Shown here one piece after another: positions 10,082 through 20,527 of a stretch of DNA of 64,000 bases; within the stretch, counting starts at the first letter, position 1, and each line of letters starts with the position of its first letter. The position numbers and the translations under genes were made by a program. Origin of the DNA: Formosa sediminum (GTDB lineage Bacteria; Bacteroidota; Bacteroidia; Flavobacteriales; Flavobacteriaceae). A model generated the notes under the pieces. That model saw only the letters and a program-made list of their open reading frames with translations, was not told the DNA's origin and searched no databases. Where the stretch lies: assembly GCF_007197735.1 (NCBI RefSeq), contig NZ_CP041637.1, forward strand, positions 1,674,001 to 1,738,000, written 5' to 3'.

Positions 10082-11770
10082 CTAAAAAGAAGTTGTTAAA
10101 CTTAGATGAATCTTTGCATTATCAATACTGAAGGGTTGTTTTTCTGTTTTTCCATTGGCATATATTAATTTTAATAGTCCTGCGTTTGTGAATAATGCAA
10201 AACCGACTCCAAAAGAGATTAATTTCTCTTTTAGTAGACTAATTTTGTTCTCAAAGTAGGAAAAATCTGTAATTGTATTGATGTACATGGTCGAATTCAG
10301 TTGGTATCTGTATTCTAAATTTAACACACTGTATAAATTTGCGGTTAAACTGTTTTCTTCAAAACCCCGTATAGAATTTATACCACCAAAGTATAATAAC
10401 TCGTTTTCTAAAAAACTATCAGAATGTAATACTCCTGCTGTAAGGCGTGAAAAAATACTATTGTTATAATTAAGGTAAAAAGTATGGTAAAGTTCTGTAT
10501 TAATTAGTATTTGGTTTTCTTTTGTGTTCTCATATGTTCTTGGGCCAAAACCAGTTTCTATATTGGCATAAGACTTCGTAGGAAAAAATGTATTTTCTAT
10601 AGCGGTATTTATAAAGTTATATTCAAATTGATAAAATGTGGATTTGTAATCGTTTATAGTGCTGTTTGTTGTGGTTTCTAGTAAGTTGCTAGATTGTGTA
10701 GAAGATAGGCCTGCAAATATTTTATGCGCAGGATTAATTTGGTAATACAGTTTTAAAGATTGGTCAACGGTAGAAAATGTGGAGTCTTTTTTAAAAATGT
10801 TTAATTCTAAATCTGTCCCAATAGGAGTGTTAAAAATATACGGGACATCAATGTTAACATTGAATGTTTTTTGTTCGCTTTCATCACTTCTATATAAAAG
10901 TTTTAATGTTTCTCCATAATTTAAGTTATTTCTGAAAAGCATATCAACATAGCCACTAAATTCTAATTTGTTAGTGTCTTCATTTGTTGCAAAGCCAATA
11001 TAGCCATCAAAGTTATTACTTTTTTGTTTTTCTACATATATATATAATGTAGTTGAATCTTTAGTAAAAAGAACTTCGGGGTCGCGTATTAGATTTGCAA
11101 ATGTTAATTTGTTTATTTGATTTGTTTGTTTTAAAATATTAGTCATGTTAAAAAGGTTGTCCTTTTTTAGTTTGGAGTAATACTTTATAAATTTCTTTGG
11201 AAATTTTTCATATCCTTTTATTACAATTATATCTAGATGTCTAGCTTTTTCTTCTTGTGATGTTTTTAATTTTGCTATAACACTATCATTTTCTATTTTA
11301 ATATCTTCAAGTTTTAAAGTTGTAAATGGTAAACCGTGTTCAGCAAGTTTAGCATTTAAAGATTGTAACGTGTATTCTAAATCGTTAAATTCTATTTTTA
11401 AAAGATGCTTTCCTGTATTAGTGGTATAGGGGTTTAAAATGTCTTCATTTATAGTTTCCAGATTATACCTTATATATATATAGTTAAATTTCTTATTTAG
11501 ATTAATAAGCGTTTCAACTGTAGAATCATTCAGTTTTTTACTTGATTTAATTTCGTGTTCAAGGTATCCCAGTTTACCTAACTTTATTCCAAGGGTATCA
11601 ATGCTGTTTAAAATCGACTTAAAATTAGTGTGTGTGTTTTGATAGCCAATTGTATCTATAATTTGGGTTTCTTGATTTGTTTTGCCATATATGTTTAATA
11701 TTAAATTCTGGCACAGCACGTTAGAAGTTGTGAGTGTAAGTATAATTAGTACTAAAATGTTTCTGTACAC
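10082..11770 (-). CDS. Short Omp85-family (BamA/TamA-like) outer-membrane protein
   Basis: The product is 562 residues and uses a GTG start at 11770. The frame is closed by a stop 15 nt further upstream, and this start gives a good signal peptide (MYRNILVLIILTLTTSNVLCQ). Residues about 100-250 look like POTRA-type domains. The C-terminal 310 residues form a 16-strand-like barrel with the Omp85 lock motif GGINSIRGFEE and a terminal aromatic (LTTSF). It is shorter than BamA (about 800-850), so it is not the essential BamA. It more likely belongs to the small Omp85/FpaC-like group common in Bacteroidota. It lies 117 nt upstream of the second susC on the same strand. Its substrate is unknown. Confidence 0.75.
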   Translation of the reverse strand: MYRNILVLIILTLTTSNVLCQNLILNIYGKTNQETQIIDTIGYQNTHTNFKSILNSIDTLGIKLGKLGYLEHEIKSSKKLNDSTVETLINLNKKFNYIYIRYNLETINEDILNPYTTNTGKHLLKIEFNDLEYTLQSLNAKLAEHGLPFTTLKLEDIKIENDSVIAKLKTSQEEKARHLDIIVIKGYEKFPKKFIKYYSKLKKDNLFNMTNILKQTNQINKLTFANLIRDPEVLFTKDSTTLYIYVEKQKSNNFDGYIGFATNEDTNKLEFSGYVDMLFRNNLNYGETLKLLYRSDESEQKTFNVNIDVPYIFNTPIGTDLELNIFKKDSTFSTVDQSLKLYYQINPAHKIFAGLSSTQSSNLLETTTNSTINDYKSTFYQFEYNFINTAIENTFFPTKSYANIETGFGPRTYENTKENQILINTELYHTFYLNYNNSIFSRLTAGVLHSDSFLENELLYFGGINSIRGFEENSLTANLYSVLNLEYRYQLNSTMYINTITDFSYFENKISLLKEKLISFGVGFALFTNAGLLKLIYANGKTEKQPFSIDNAKIHLSLTTSF

Positions 11771-11873
11771 TAGTATTTTGTTTTATGGAGTTGTAAAACT
11801 AACGGAAAAAGTAAAGTAATAATATGTTATCAAGAATAAAAGTTAAATTCTATTGAAAATTAATTGTTTAGGG

Positions 11874-11904
11874 TTTGAAAAATAAAAATAAATTCTTACA
11901 TTTG
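11874..11904 (+). promoter_or_regulatory. Promoter of the str/S10/spc ribosomal gene block
   Basis: TTTG at 11874-11877 and TACATTTG at 11897-11904 are separated by 19 nt. This is an exact match to the Bacteroidota housekeeping promoter (TTTG, about 19 nt, TAnnTTTG). It leaves a leader of roughly 40 nt before rpsL. Confidence 0.85.
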
Positions 11905-11947
11905 CAGCCCTCTAAGAAGAGGATATTTTATAAATTTTATAGAAAAT

Positions 11948-12322
11948 ATGCCAACAATTTCACAATTAGTACGAAAAGGAAGAGCCAAAATAACCAAGAA
12001 GAGTAAATCGGCTGCTTTAGATTCGTGTCCTCAAAGACGAGGGGTTTGTACGCGTGTTTACACTACTACACCTAAGAAACCTAACTCTGCAATGCGTAAA
12101 GTAGCAAGGGTTAGATTGACTAACGGTAATGAAGTAAATGCATACATCCCTGGTGAAGGTCACAATTTACAGGAGCACTCGATAGTATTGGTTAGAGGTG
12201 GAAGGGTAAAAGATTTGCCAGGAGTTAGATATCATATCGTTCGTGGTGCCTTAGACACAGCAGGTGTTGCAGGTAGAACACAACGTAGATCTAAGTACGG
12301 TGCAAAACGCCCTAAGAAGTAA
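11948..12322 (+). CDS. rpsL: 30S ribosomal protein S12
   Basis: The product is 124 residues. S12 sits at the decoding centre, and the conserved loops are intact: [16 protein letters not shown] and [12 protein letters not shown]. Both carry lysine at the positions where streptomycin-resistance substitutions occur, so the protein looks wild type. The tail is strongly basic. It is the first gene of the ribosomal block, directly behind the promoter at 11874-11904, and precedes rpsG by 23 nt as in the classical str operon. Confidence 0.99.
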   Translation: MPTISQLVRKGRAKITKKSKSAALDSCPQRRGVCTRVYTTTPKKPNSAMRKVARVRLTNGNEVNAYIPGEGHNLQEHSIVLVRGGRVKDLPGVRYHIVRGALDTAGVAGRTQRRSKYGAKRPKK

Positions 12323-12345
12323 TTAAAATCTTTTAAAGAAAAGAC

Positions 12346-12822
12346 ATGAGAAAAAGAGCAGCAAAAAAGAGACCGCTTTTACCAGATCCACGTTTTAACG
12401 ATCAGTTAGTAACTAGATTCGTAAACATGATGATGTGGGATGGGAAGAAATCGGTAGCTTTTAAGGTATTCTACGATGCAATTGATATTGTAGACTCAAA
12501 AAAGACAGACGAAGAAAAAACAGCTTTAGAGTTATGGAAAGATGCGTTATCTAACGTTATGCCTCACGTAGAAGTACGTAGTCGTAGAGTAGGAGGGGCT
12601 ACATTCCAAATTCCAATGCAAATTCGTCCAGACAGAAAAGTTTCAACAGCAATGAAATGGCTAATTAGCTTTTCACGTAAAAGAAACGAAAAATCTATGG
12701 CACAACGTTTAGCATCTGAAATTTTAGCAGCAGCTAAAGAAGAAGGTGCAGCTGTTAAGAAAAGAGTTGATACTCATAAAATGGCAGAAGCAAATAAAGC
12801 ATTCTCACACTTTAGATTCTAA
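12346..12822 (+). CDS. rpsG: 30S ribosomal protein S7
   Basis: The product is 158 residues, the usual length. S7 nucleates the 30S head by binding the 3' major domain of 16S rRNA. The conserved segments [16 protein letters not shown] and [16 protein letters not shown] are present, followed by the basic C-terminal helix ([20 protein letters not shown]). It lies between rpsL and fusA, 5 nt before the latter. No Shine-Dalgarno-like sequence is visible before the ATG, as is normal in this phylum. Confidence 0.99.
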   Translation: MRKRAAKKRPLLPDPRFNDQLVTRFVNMMMWDGKKSVAFKVFYDAIDIVDSKKTDEEKTALELWKDALSNVMPHVEVRSRRVGGATFQIPMQIRPDRKVSTAMKWLISFSRKRNEKSMAQRLASEILAAAKEEGAAVKKRVDTHKMAEANKAFSHFRF

Positions 12823-12827
12823 ATAAA

Positions 12828-14954
12828 ATGGCAAGAGATTTAAAATTAACAAGAAATATAGGAATTGCAGCTCATATTGATGCTGGTAAAACAACAACAA
12901 CAGAGCGTATTCTTTTTTATACTGGAGTTTCTCATAAAATTGGTGAAGTACATGATGGTGCTTCTACAATGGACTGGATGGAGCAAGAGGCAGAAAGAGG
13001 TATTACAATTACTTCTGCAGCTACAACTTGTGACTGGACTTTCCCTAAAGAAAATGGTGTTCCAACAGCAGATGCTAAAGATTACCACTTTAATATTATT
13101 GATACTCCGGGCCACGTTGACTTTACAGTTGAAGTAAACCGTTCTTTACGTGTTTTAGATGGTTTAGTATTCTTATTTAGTGCAGTTGATGGTGTTGAGC
13201 CACAATCTGAAACTAACTGGAGACTAGCAGATAACTATAAAGTGCCTAGAATTGGTTTCGTTAATAAAATGGACCGTCAAGGATCTAACTTTTTAGGCGT
13301 TTGTCAGCAAGTAAAAGACATGTTAAAATCTAATGCCGTGCCAATCGTGTTAAACATTGGTGATGAGATGGATTTTAAAGGAATTGTAGATTTAGTTAAA
13401 AACAGAGCTATTGTATGGCATGATGATAACTACGGTTCTACATTTGATGTTATTGAAATTCCAGAAGAATTAAAGGATGAAGCACGTAAGCACAGAGCTT
13501 TATTGATCGAAGAAGTTGCATCTTACGATGAAAACTTGTTAGAAAAATTTATGGAAGATGAAGATTCTATTACAGAAGAAGAAGTGCATGCTGCACTTAG
13601 AGCTGCTGTAATGGATATGGCTATCATTCCTATGGTTTGTGGTTCTTCATTTAAAAATAAAGGTGTGCAGTTTTTATTAGATGCTGTATGTCGTTATTTA
13701 CCTTCTCCATTAGATAGAGATAATATTGTAGGAGTTAATCCTGATACAGATAAAGAAGAAGTGCGTAAGCCTTCTGTTAACGATCCATTTGCAGCATTGG
13801 CATTTAAAATTGCTACAGATCCTTTCGTAGGACGTTTAGCATTCTTCCGTGCATACTCTGGACGTTTAGATGCAGGATCTTACATCTTAAATAACCGTTC
13901 TGGTAAGAAAGAGCGTATTTCTCGTATCTACCAAATGCACTCTAACAAACAAAATGCTATCGATTTTATTGAAGCAGGAGATATTGGAGCAGCAGTAGGA
14001 TTTAAAGATATTAAAACCGGAGATACAATGAGTGATGAAAAACACCCAATTGTATTAGAAAGTATGGACTTCCCTGATCCAGTAATTGGTATCGCGGTAG
14101 AGCCTAAAACAAAAGCTGATGTAGACAAAATGGGTATGGCTTTAGCAAAATTAGCTGAAGAAGATCCAACATTTACAGCTCGTACAGACGAAGCTTCAGG
14201 ACAGACTATTATTTCTGGAATGGGTGAGTTACACTTAGATATTATTGTAGACCGTTTAAAACGTGAGTTTAAGGTTGAAGTAAATCAAGGGCAACCTCAA
14301 GTTGAGTACAAAGAAGCGATCACACAAGCTGCAGATCACAGAGAGGTTTATAAGAAACAATCTGGTGGACGTGGTAAATTCGCAGATATCGTATTTACAG
14401 TTGAGCCAGCAGAAGAAGGAAAAGTAGGTTTAGAGTTTATTTCTGAAATTAAAGGAGGTAACGTACCAAAAGAATTTATCCCTTCTATTGAGAAAGGTTT
14501 CAAAATGGCTATGCAAAACGGACCATTAGCTGGTTACGAAGTAGATGCTATGAAAGTAACATTGAAAGATGGATCTTATCACGATGTGGATTCGGATCAA
14601 TTATCATTCGAATTAGCAGCTAAATTAGGATTCAAAAATGCAGCAAAAGCAGCAAAAGCTGTTATTATGGAGCCAATCATGAAACTTGAGGTAATTACAC
14701 CTGAAGAAAACATGGGAGACATAGTTGGAGACTTAAACAGAAGAAGAGGTCAAGTTAGTGATATGGGAGACAGAGCAGGTGCAAAAACTGTAAAAGCTAC
14801 CGTACCATTATCAGAAATGTTTGGTTATGTAACAACATTACGAACATTATCTTCAGGTCGTGCTACATCTACTATGGAATTTTCACATTATGCTGAAACG
14901 CCTTCAAATATATCTGAAGAAGTGATTAAAGCAGCTAAAGGTACAGACGCTTAA
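12828..14954 (+). CDS. fusA: Elongation factor G
   Basis: The product is 708 residues, a full-length translocation GTPase. The G1 loop [15 protein letters not shown], the G2 region [13 protein letters not shown]3 DTPGHVDF and G4 NKMDRQG are all present. Domains II to V follow, including [14 protein letters not shown] and the [13 protein letters not shown] segment of domain V. It is third in the str operon. The tuf gene that follows fusA in many proteobacteria is absent, and rpsJ starts 10 nt downstream. Confidence 0.99.
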   Translation: MARDLKLTRNIGIAAHIDAGKTTTTERILFYTGVSHKIGEVHDGASTMDWMEQEAERGITITSAATTCDWTFPKENGVPTADAKDYHFNIIDTPGHVDFTVEVNRSLRVLDGLVFLFSAVDGVEPQSETNWRLADNYKVPRIGFVNKMDRQGSNFLGVCQQVKDMLKSNAVPIVLNIGDEMDFKGIVDLVKNRAIVWHDDNYGSTFDVIEIPEELKDEARKHRALLIEEVASYDENLLEKFMEDEDSITEEEVHAALRAAVMDMAIIPMVCGSSFKNKGVQFLLDAVCRYLPSPLDRDNIVGVNPDTDKEEVRKPSVNDPFAALAFKIATDPFVGRLAFFRAYSGRLDAGSYILNNRSGKKERISRIYQMHSNKQNAIDFIEAGDIGAAVGFKDIKTGDTMSDEKHPIVLESMDFPDPVIGIAVEPKTKADVDKMGMALAKLAEEDPTFTARTDEASGQTIISGMGELHLDIIVDRLKREFKVEVNQGQPQVEYKEAITQAADHREVYKKQSGGRGKFADIVFTVEPAEEGKVGLEFISEIKGGNVPKEFIPSIEKGFKMAMQNGPLAGYEVDAMKVTLKDGSYHDVDSDQLSFELAAKLGFKNAAKAAKAVIMEPIMKLEVITPEENMGDIVGDLNRRRGQVSDMGDRAGAKTVKATVPLSEMFGYVTTLRTLSSGRATSTMEFSHYAETPSNISEEVIKAAKGTDA

Positions 14955-14964
14955 AACTAAGAAA

Positions 14965-15270
14965 ATGAGTCAAAAAATCAGAATAAAATTAAAATCTTAC
15001 GATCATAACTTAGTAGATAAGTCTGCTGATAAGATTGTTAAAACTGTAAAAAGTACAGGTGCTGTTGTAACTGGACCAATTCCTTTACCAACACACAAGA
15101 AAATATTCACTGTACTACGTTCTCCTCACGTTAATAAGAAGTCTAGAGAGCAATTTCAATTAAGTTCTTACAAGAGATTACTTGATATTTATAGCTCTTC
15201 TTCTAAAACTATTGATGCTTTAATGAAACTTGAATTACCAAGTGGAGTAGAAGTAGAAATTAAAGTTTAA
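14965..15270 (+). CDS. rpsJ: 30S ribosomal protein S10
   Basis: The product is 101 residues with a standard S10 sequence ([40 protein letters not shown]). S10 binds the 30S head and is also the NusE partner in transcription antitermination. Here it is joined to the str genes and separated from rplC by 157 nt holding an intrinsic terminator, so it ends one sub-transcript rather than starting the S10 operon as in Escherichia coli. Confidence 0.99.
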   Translation: MSQKIRIKLKSYDHNLVDKSADKIVKTVKSTGAVVTGPIPLPTHKKIFTVLRSPHVNKKSREQFQLSSYKRLLDIYSSSSKTIDALMKLELPSGVEVEIKV

Positions 15271-15294
15271 GTAGAGAGAACTTACGCAAGTAAG

Positions 15295-15397
15295 AATAAC
15301 GAAACGAAAGTTTCAATACATGTCCCGAGCTGCGAGCGAAGGAAAAACGGTAAAAATACATTCAGGGTTGAACGTGTTTTGACCCTGAATTTTTTTA
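15295..15397 (+). promoter_or_regulatory. Candidate attenuator between rpsJ and rplC
   Basis: Two hairpins lie in the 157-nt gap. The first is 5 bp, GAAAC/GTTTC at 15301-15305 and 15310-15314, capped by GAAA, a GNRA-type tetraloop. The second is a 9-bp stem, ATTCAGGGT/ACCCTGAAT at 15360-15368 and 15382-15390, followed by a T run to 15396. The second is a textbook intrinsic terminator lying inside the ribosomal cluster with no visible promoter after it. That arrangement suggests conditional readthrough into rplC. The regulator is unknown. L4 regulates the S10 operon in E. coli, but that does not prove the same here. Confidence 0.65.
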
Positions 15398-15427
15398 TAA
15401 ATAATACTAATAAATAAATTAATAATT

Positions 15428-16045
15428 ATGTCTGGGTTAATTGGAAAAAAAATCGGTATGACCAGCATCTTCGATGAAAATGGAAAAAACATTCCATGTA
15501 CAGTAATTGAAGCTGGACCATGTATCGTTACCCAAGTCAGAACTGAAGAAGTTGATGGGTATAGTGCCTTACAACTTGGTTTCGATGACGCGACAGAAAA
15601 AAGTGCTACTAAAGCTGACATCGGTCACGCTAAAAAAGCAGGAACTTCTGTAAAACGCAAAATCGTTGAATTTAAAGGTTTTGATGCGGAGTACAAATTA
15701 GGTGATGCTATCACTGTAGAGCACTTTATAGAAGGCGAATTCGTAGATATCGCTGGAGTTTCTAAAGGTAAAGGTTTTCAAGGAGTTGTTAAACGTCACG
15801 GTTTTGGTGGTGTAGGACAAGCAACTCACGGTCAACACAACCGTTTAAGAGCACCAGGTTCTATTGGAGCAGCATCTTATCCTGCAAGAGTATTTAAAGG
15901 AATGAAGATGGCTGGTAGAATGGGTACTGATAGAGTAAAAGTTGAAAATTTAAGAGTTTTAAAAGTAGTTGCTGAAAAGAACTTACTTGTGGTTAAAGGA
16001 TGTGTTCCTGGTCATAAAAACTCTTATGTAATCATTGAGAAGTAA
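15428..16045 (+). CDS. rplC: 50S ribosomal protein L3
   Basis: The product is 205 residues. L3 is an early assembly protein reaching towards the peptidyl-transferase centre. It begins with [18 protein letters not shown] and contains the central extension [19 protein letters not shown]. The glutamine methylated in E. coli L3 (GSIGQ context) is alanine here. It is the first gene after the attenuator-like hairpin, and its stop codon overlaps the rplD start by one base (TAATG), so the two are translationally coupled. Confidence 0.99.
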   Translation: MSGLIGKKIGMTSIFDENGKNIPCTVIEAGPCIVTQVRTEEVDGYSALQLGFDDATEKSATKADIGHAKKAGTSVKRKIVEFKGFDAEYKLGDAITVEHFIEGEFVDIAGVSKGKGFQGVVKRHGFGGVGQATHGQHNRLRAPGSIGAASYPARVFKGMKMAGRMGTDRVKVENLRVLKVVAEKNLLVVKGCVPGHKNSYVIIEK

Positions 16046-16674
16046 TGAAAGTAGCAGTTTTAGATATTAATGGAAAAGAAACTGGAAGAAAGGTAGACCT
16101 TTCTGATTCAGTTTTTGCTATAGAGCCTAACAATCATGCTGTGTATTTGGATGTTAAACAATATTTAGCAAACCAAAGACAAGGAACTCACAAAGCTAAA
16201 GAGCGTGCTGAGATTTCTGGATCTACACGTAAGATTAAAAAGCAAAAAGGAACTGGTACAGCTAGAGCAGGTAGTATTAAGTCTGGAGTTTTTAAAGGTG
16301 GTGGACGTATGTTCGGACCAAGACCAAGAAACTACAGTTTCAAACTTAACAAAAACCTTAAGCGTTTAGCACGTAAATCAGCCTTAACAATTAAAGCTTC
16401 TGAGCAATCAATTGTTGTGATAGAAGATTTAAATTTTGAATCAGCTAAGACTAAAAATTTCACTAGTGTATTGAAAGCTTTAGACTTACAAGATAAAAAA
16501 TCGTTATTTGTGTTGGGTGCATCAAATAATAATGTATATTTGTCATCACGAAATTTAAAGAGCTCTGAAGTGTTATTAAACTCAGAATTAAGCACTTACA
16601 AAATTTTAAACGCAAATAAAGTAGTTCTTTTAGAGAGTTCTTTAGAAGGAATTGAAACGAATTTAAGTAAATAA
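16045..16674 (+). CDS. rplD: 50S ribosomal protein L4
   Basis: The product is 209 residues. L4 lines the peptide exit tunnel through its extended loop, seen here as the basic [20 protein letters not shown] stretch around residues 65-85. The motif [20 protein letters not shown] follows. It is coupled to rplC by a 1-nt overlap and lies 7 nt before rplW. In E. coli L4 autoregulates the S10 operon, and the attenuator-like element before rplC would be the natural place for similar control here. Confidence 0.99.
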   Translation: MKVAVLDINGKETGRKVDLSDSVFAIEPNNHAVYLDVKQYLANQRQGTHKAKERAEISGSTRKIKKQKGTGTARAGSIKSGVFKGGGRMFGPRPRNYSFKLNKNLKRLARKSALTIKASEQSIVVIEDLNFESAKTKNFTSVLKALDLQDKKSLFVLGASNNNVYLSSRNLKSSEVLLNSELSTYKILNANKVVLLESSLEGIETNLSK

Positions 16675-16681
16675 GGAAGCG

Positions 16682-16972
16682 ATGAGTATCTTAATTAAAC
16701 CTATAATAACAGAAAAAGCGACTACAAACAGTGAATTAAATAACTGTTTTAGCTTTATGGTTAATACAAAGGCGAACAAGGTAGAAATTAAAAAAGCGGT
16801 TGAAGCTGCTTATGGCGTTTCTGTTGAAAAAGTTCGTACAATAAATGTCCGTCCAGATAGAAGTACTAAGTTTACTAAAACTGGTATTCAACATGGTAAA
16901 ACAAATGCTGTTAAAAAAGCACTTGTACAACTGGCGGAAGGTGAAGTGATTGATTTATACAGTAACATGTAA
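16682..16972 (+). CDS. rplW: 50S ribosomal protein L23
   Basis: The product is 96 residues. L23 sits at the tunnel exit and docks trigger factor and the signal recognition particle. The N-terminal IKPIITEKAT motif and NKVEIKKAVEAAYGVSVEKV are typical. It continues the standard S10-operon order (L4, L23, L2), with gaps of 7 and 10 nt on either side. Confidence 0.98.
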   Translation: MSILIKPIITEKATTNSELNNCFSFMVNTKANKVEIKKAVEAAYGVSVEKVRTINVRPDRSTKFTKTGIQHGKTNAVKKALVQLAEGEVIDLYSNM

Positions 16973-16982
16973 TTAGACAAAA

Positions 16983-17810
16983 ATGTCAGTAAGAAAATTA
17001 AAACCGATCACACCAGGTCAGCGATTTAGAGTAGTAAATGGATTTGACACCATTTCTACTGATAAGCCGGAGAAAAGTTTATTAGCTCCGAAGAAAAGAT
17101 CAGGTGGTAGAAACAGTCAAGGAAGAATGACCATGCGCTATATTGGTGGTGGTCATAAAAAAAGGTATCGTATCATTGATTTTAAAAGAACTAAAGCTGG
17201 AATTCCTGCTGAAGTAAAATCAATTCAATACGATCCAAACAGAACAGCTTTTATTGCTTTATTAAATTACCAAGATGGTGAAAAAGCATACATTATTGCT
17301 CAAAACGGATTGCAAGTTGGTCAAACAGTTGTATCTGGGCAAGAAGGTATCGCACCTGAAATTGGAAATGCAATGCCGTTAAGTCAAATTCCATTAGGAA
17401 CAATTATTTCTTGTGTAGAGTTACGTCCAGGACAAGGAGCTGTTATGGCTCGTAGTGCTGGTGCTTTTGCTCAGTTAATGGCAAGAGATGGTAAATTTGC
17501 AACAGTAAAACTTCCATCAGGAGAAACTAGATTAGTTTTAGTTAACTGTATGGCTACAATAGGTGTTGTGTCTAACTCAGATCATCAATTACTAGTATCA
17601 GGTAAAGCTGGTAGAAGTAGATGGTTAGGAAGAAGACCTCGTACTAGACCAGTGGTAATGAACCCTGTAGATCACCCAATGGGAGGTGGAGAAGGTAAAT
17701 CTTCTGGAGGTCACCCTCGTTCAAGAAACGGTGTGCCAGCTAAAGGATTTAGAACCCGTTCTAAAACAAAAGCGAGTAATAAGTATATTGTAGAACGTAG
17801 AAAGAAATAA
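16983..17810 (+). CDS. rplB: 50S ribosomal protein L2
   Basis: The product is 275 residues. L2 is needed for subunit association and peptidyl-transferase activity. The invariant C-terminal segment reads [20 protein letters not shown], with the key histidine and glycine-rich loop intact. The N-terminal OB-fold part contains [19 protein letters not shown]. The spacing of 3 nt to rpsS shows tight operon packing. Confidence 0.99.
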   Translation: MSVRKLKPITPGQRFRVVNGFDTISTDKPEKSLLAPKKRSGGRNSQGRMTMRYIGGGHKKRYRIIDFKRTKAGIPAEVKSIQYDPNRTAFIALLNYQDGEKAYIIAQNGLQVGQTVVSGQEGIAPEIGNAMPLSQIPLGTIISCVELRPGQGAVMARSAGAFAQLMARDGKFATVKLPSGETRLVLVNCMATIGVVSNSDHQLLVSGKAGRSRWLGRRPRTRPVVMNPVDHPMGGGEGKSSGGHPRSRNGVPAKGFRTRSKTKASNKYIVERRKK

Positions 17811-17813
17811 GAC

Positions 17814-18092
17814 ATGGCAAGATCATTAAAAAAAGGACCTTACGTTCATTATAAATTAGATAAGAGAGTTCAAGAAAATGTTGAAGGCGGAAAGAAAACA
17901 GTAATCAAAACATGGTCTAGAGCCTCTATGATTACTCCAGATTTCGTTGGACAAACTATTGCAGTTCACAATGGACGTCAATTTGTTCCTGTATTTGTAA
18001 CTGAAAACATGGTAGGACATAAATTAGGAGAATTTTCACCAACACGTTCATTCCGTGGACACGCAGGTGCTAAAAATAAAGGTAAAAAGTAG
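17814..18092 (+). CDS. rpsS: 30S ribosomal protein S19
   Basis: The product is 92 residues. It matches S19 end to end ([56 protein letters not shown]). S19 contacts S13 and the A-site finger in the 30S head. It lies 3 nt after rplB and 6 nt before rplV. Confidence 0.99.
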   Translation: MARSLKKGPYVHYKLDKRVQENVEGGKKTVIKTWSRASMITPDFVGQTIAVHNGRQFVPVFVTENMVGHKLGEFSPTRSFRGHAGAKNKGKK

Positions 18093-18098
18093 TAAGCT

Positions 18099-18506
18099 AT
18101 GGGAAGTCGTAAAAAACAAATGGCAGACGCTATTAAGGAAGAAAAAAAGCAAGTTGCTTTTGCTAAACTTAATAACTGTCCTACGTCACCAAGAAAAATG
18201 CGCTTAGTAGCCGATTTAGTAAGAGGTGAAAAGGTAGAAAAGGCGCTTAATATTTTAAAATTCAGCCAAAAAGAAGCATCAAATCGTTTAGAGAAATTGT
18301 TGTTGTCTGCAATTGCAAACTGGCAAGCTAAAAATGAAGATGCTAGCATTGAAGATGCTGAATTAATAGTAAAAGAGATTAGAGTAGATGGCGGATCTAT
18401 GTTAAAAAGATTACGTCCAGCTCCTCAAGGTCGTGCGCACAGAATAAGAAAACGTTCTAACCACGTAACAATTGTGGTAGGAGCAAACAATAATATACAA
18501 GCTTAA
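18099..18506 (+). CDS. rplV: 50S ribosomal protein L22
   Basis: The product is 135 residues, longer than the E. coli protein (110) because of a basic N-terminal extension of about 20 residues ([20 protein letters not shown]). The core is typical: [18 protein letters not shown], then the tunnel-lining hairpin [19 protein letters not shown]. That loop carries no insertion of the kind that gives macrolide resistance. It lies 7 nt before rpsC. Confidence 0.98.
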   Translation: MGSRKKQMADAIKEEKKQVAFAKLNNCPTSPRKMRLVADLVRGEKVEKALNILKFSQKEASNRLEKLLLSAIANWQAKNEDASIEDAELIVKEIRVDGGSMLKRLRPAPQGRAHRIRKRSNHVTIVVGANNNIQA

Positions 18507-18513
18507 TAGAGGT

Positions 18514-19230
18514 ATGGGACAAAAAACAAATCCAATCGGAAATCGCTTAGGAATTATCAGAGGATGGGAATCTAACTGGTACGGAGGAAACGATTATGGC
18601 GACAAATTAGCCGAAGACGATAAGATCAGAAAGTACGTTCACGCACGTCTATCTAAAGCAAGTATATCAAGAGTAATTATCGAGAGAACTCTTAAACTTG
18701 TAACCGTTACTATCACTACTGCTAGACCTGGTATTATTATCGGAAAAGGTGGACAAGAGGTAGACAAGTTAAAAGAAGAACTTAAGAAAATTACTGGTAA
18801 AGAAGTTCAAATAAATATATTTGAAATTAAAAGACCAGAACTTGATGCATTTTTAGTAGGTTCAAGCATCGCGCGTCAAATTGAGAACAGAATCTCTTAC
18901 AGACGTGCAATTAAGATGGCTATTGCTGCTACTATGCGTATGAATGCAGAAGGAATTAAGATCCAAATTAGTGGACGTTTAAACGGTGCAGAAATGGCAC
19001 GTTCAGAACACTACAAAGAAGGACGTATTCCATTATCTACATTCAGAGCCGATATTGATTATGCTTTAGTTGAGGCACATACTACTTATGGTAGATTAGG
19101 TGTTAAGGTATGGATCATGAAAGGTGAAGTATATGGAAAAAGAGAGCTTTCTCCGCTTGTTGGATTGTCTAAGAAGCAAGGAAAAGGTGGAACACGAGGA
19201 GGAAACAACAAACCTCGTCGTAGAAAGTAA
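18514..19230 (+). CDS. rpsC: 30S ribosomal protein S3
   Basis: The product is 238 residues. The N-terminus [20 protein letters not shown] is diagnostic. A type II KH domain with the GXXG loop ([13 protein letters not shown]) lies at about residues 70-85. The C-terminal domain has [21 protein letters not shown]3 forms part of the mRNA entry channel and helicase site. The tail is glycine- and arginine-rich. Confidence 0.99.
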   Translation: MGQKTNPIGNRLGIIRGWESNWYGGNDYGDKLAEDDKIRKYVHARLSKASISRVIIERTLKLVTVTITTARPGIIIGKGGQEVDKLKEELKKITGKEVQINIFEIKRPELDAFLVGSSIARQIENRISYRRAIKMAIAATMRMNAEGIKIQISGRLNGAEMARSEHYKEGRIPLSTFRADIDYALVEAHTTYGRLGVKVWIMKGEVYGKRELSPLVGLSKKQGKGGTRGGNNKPRRRK

Positions 19231-19250
19231 TTTTTTAAAGTAAAGAAAAA

Positions 19251-19670
19251 ATGTTACAGCCTAAAAGAACAAAATTTCGTAAACAACAAAAAGGACGTAT
19301 GAAGGGGAACTCTCAAAGAGGGCACCAATTATCAAACGGAACTTTTGGGATAAAATCACTTGATTCGAATTTTTTAACATCGCGTCAAATAGAAGCAGCA
19401 CGTATTGCCGCTACACGTCACATGAAAAGAGAAGGTCAACTTTGGATTAAAATATTTCCAGACAAGCCTATAACAAAGAAACCTCTTGAAGTACGTATGG
19501 GTAAAGGAAAAGGTGCAGTTGAATATTGGGCAGCTGTTGTTAAACCAGGTAGACTACTTTTTGAAGTAGGAGGAGTACCTTTAGACGTTGCAAAAGAAGC
19601 ATTACGTTTAGCAGCTCAAAAATTACCGGTTAAAACTAAGTTTGTTATCGCTAGAGATTACGAAGCATAA
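19251..19670 (+). CDS. rplP: 50S ribosomal protein L16
   Basis: The product is 139 residues. L16 organises the A-site region of the 50S. Visible signatures are [19 protein letters not shown] at the start, then [20 protein letters not shown] and [19 protein letters not shown]. It follows rpsC by 20 nt and precedes rpmC by 13 nt. Confidence 0.99.
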   Translation: MLQPKRTKFRKQQKGRMKGNSQRGHQLSNGTFGIKSLDSNFLTSRQIEAARIAATRHMKREGQLWIKIFPDKPITKKPLEVRMGKGKGAVEYWAAVVKPGRLLFEVGGVPLDVAKEALRLAAQKLPVKTKFVIARDYEA

Positions 19671-19683
19671 TTTATTTGATGTT

Positions 19684-19875
19684 ATGAAACAATCAGAAAT
19701 TAAAGAATTATCTACAGCTGAGTTACAAGAGAAACTTGGTGAGACAAAAAAGAGTTATTCAGACCTGAAAATGGCGCATGCAATATCTCCTTTAGAAAAT
19801 CCAATTCAACTACGTAACGTAAGACGTGATGTAGCTAGAATTGCGACAGAAATAACTAAAAGAGAATTACAATAA
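19684..19875 (+). CDS. rpmC: 50S ribosomal protein L29
   Basis: The product is 63 residues from the ATG at 19684 (MKQSEIKELSTAELQEKLGE). An upstream in-frame ATG at 19642 would overlap rplP and add 14 residues foreign to the family. L29 is a two-helix protein at the tunnel exit beside L23. The motif NPIQLRNVRRDVARIATEI is typical. Confidence 0.96.
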   Translation: MKQSEIKELSTAELQEKLGETKKSYSDLKMAHAISPLENPIQLRNVRRDVARIATEITKRELQ

Positions 19876-19887
19876 TTCTGCTGAAAG

Positions 19888-20145
19888 ATGGAAAAAAGAA
19901 ATTTAAGAAAAGAACGTGTAGGAGTTGTTACTAGTAACAAAATGCAAAAATCTATTGTTGTTGCTGAAGTTAAAAAAGTAAAACACCCTATGTATGGTAA
20001 GTTCGTGTTAAAAACAAAGAAATACGTTGCACACGACGAGACTAACGATTGTAACATTGGAGATACTGTAAAGATCATGGAAACACGACCTATGAGTAAA
20101 TCTAAATGTTGGAGACTAGTTGAAATAATTGAAAGAGCGAAGTAA
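19888..20145 (+). CDS. rpsQ: 30S ribosomal protein S17
   Basis: The product is 85 residues with an S17 OB fold. It contains [19 protein letters not shown] and [20 protein letters not shown], followed by [20 protein letters not shown]. It binds 16S rRNA early in assembly. It is the last S10-operon gene and is followed after only 2 nt by rplN, so no boundary separates the S10 and spc sets here. Confidence 0.98.
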   Translation: MEKRNLRKERVGVVTSNKMQKSIVVAEVKKVKHPMYGKFVLKTKKYVAHDETNDCNIGDTVKIMETRPMSKSKCWRLVEIIERAK

Positions 20146-20147
20146 TT

Positions 20148-20516
20148 ATGTTACAACAAGAATCAAGACTAAAAGTTGCCGATAATACTGGAGCAAAGGA
20201 AGTTTTAACTATCCGTGTTCTAGGTGGTACTAAGAGAAGATACGCTTCTGTAGGAGACAAAATCGTTGTTTCTGTAAAAGATGCAACACCTAATGGAAAC
20301 ATTAAAAAAGGTGCTGTTTCAACTGCAGTTGTTGTACGTACTGTAAAAGAAGTAAGACGTCCAGATGGATCTTATATTAGATTTGACGATAATGCTTGTG
20401 TACTATTAAACCCAACGGGTGAGATGAGAGGTACACGTGTATTTGGACCTGTTGCTAGAGAACTTCGTGATAAACAATTCATGAAAATTGTATCATTAGC
20501 ACCTGAAGTGCTTTAA
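20148..20516 (+). CDS. rplN: 50S ribosomal protein L14
   Basis: The product is 122 residues, the normal length. It contains [19 protein letters not shown] and the intersubunit-bridge region [19 protein letters not shown], followed by [21 protein letters not shown]14 is also the docking site of the ribosome-silencing factor RsfS, whose gene is at 46103-46474 in this window. Confidence 0.99.
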   Translation: MLQQESRLKVADNTGAKEVLTIRVLGGTKRRYASVGDKIVVSVKDATPNGNIKKGAVSTAVVVRTVKEVRRPDGSYIRFDDNACVLLNPTGEMRGTRVFGPVARELRDKQFMKIVSLAPEVL

Positions 20517-20527
20517 TGAATTATAAG

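Noticed and set aside
12846-14128. Long open frames on both strands inside fusA and across other ribosomal genes
   Set aside because: They are frame shadows of strongly conserved genes, lack their own start context and encode no recognisable protein.
15313-15621. Minus-strand open frame crossing the rpsJ-rplC gap
   Set aside because: It runs through the terminator and antisense to rplC with no promoter. The gap is better explained as a leader or attenuator.
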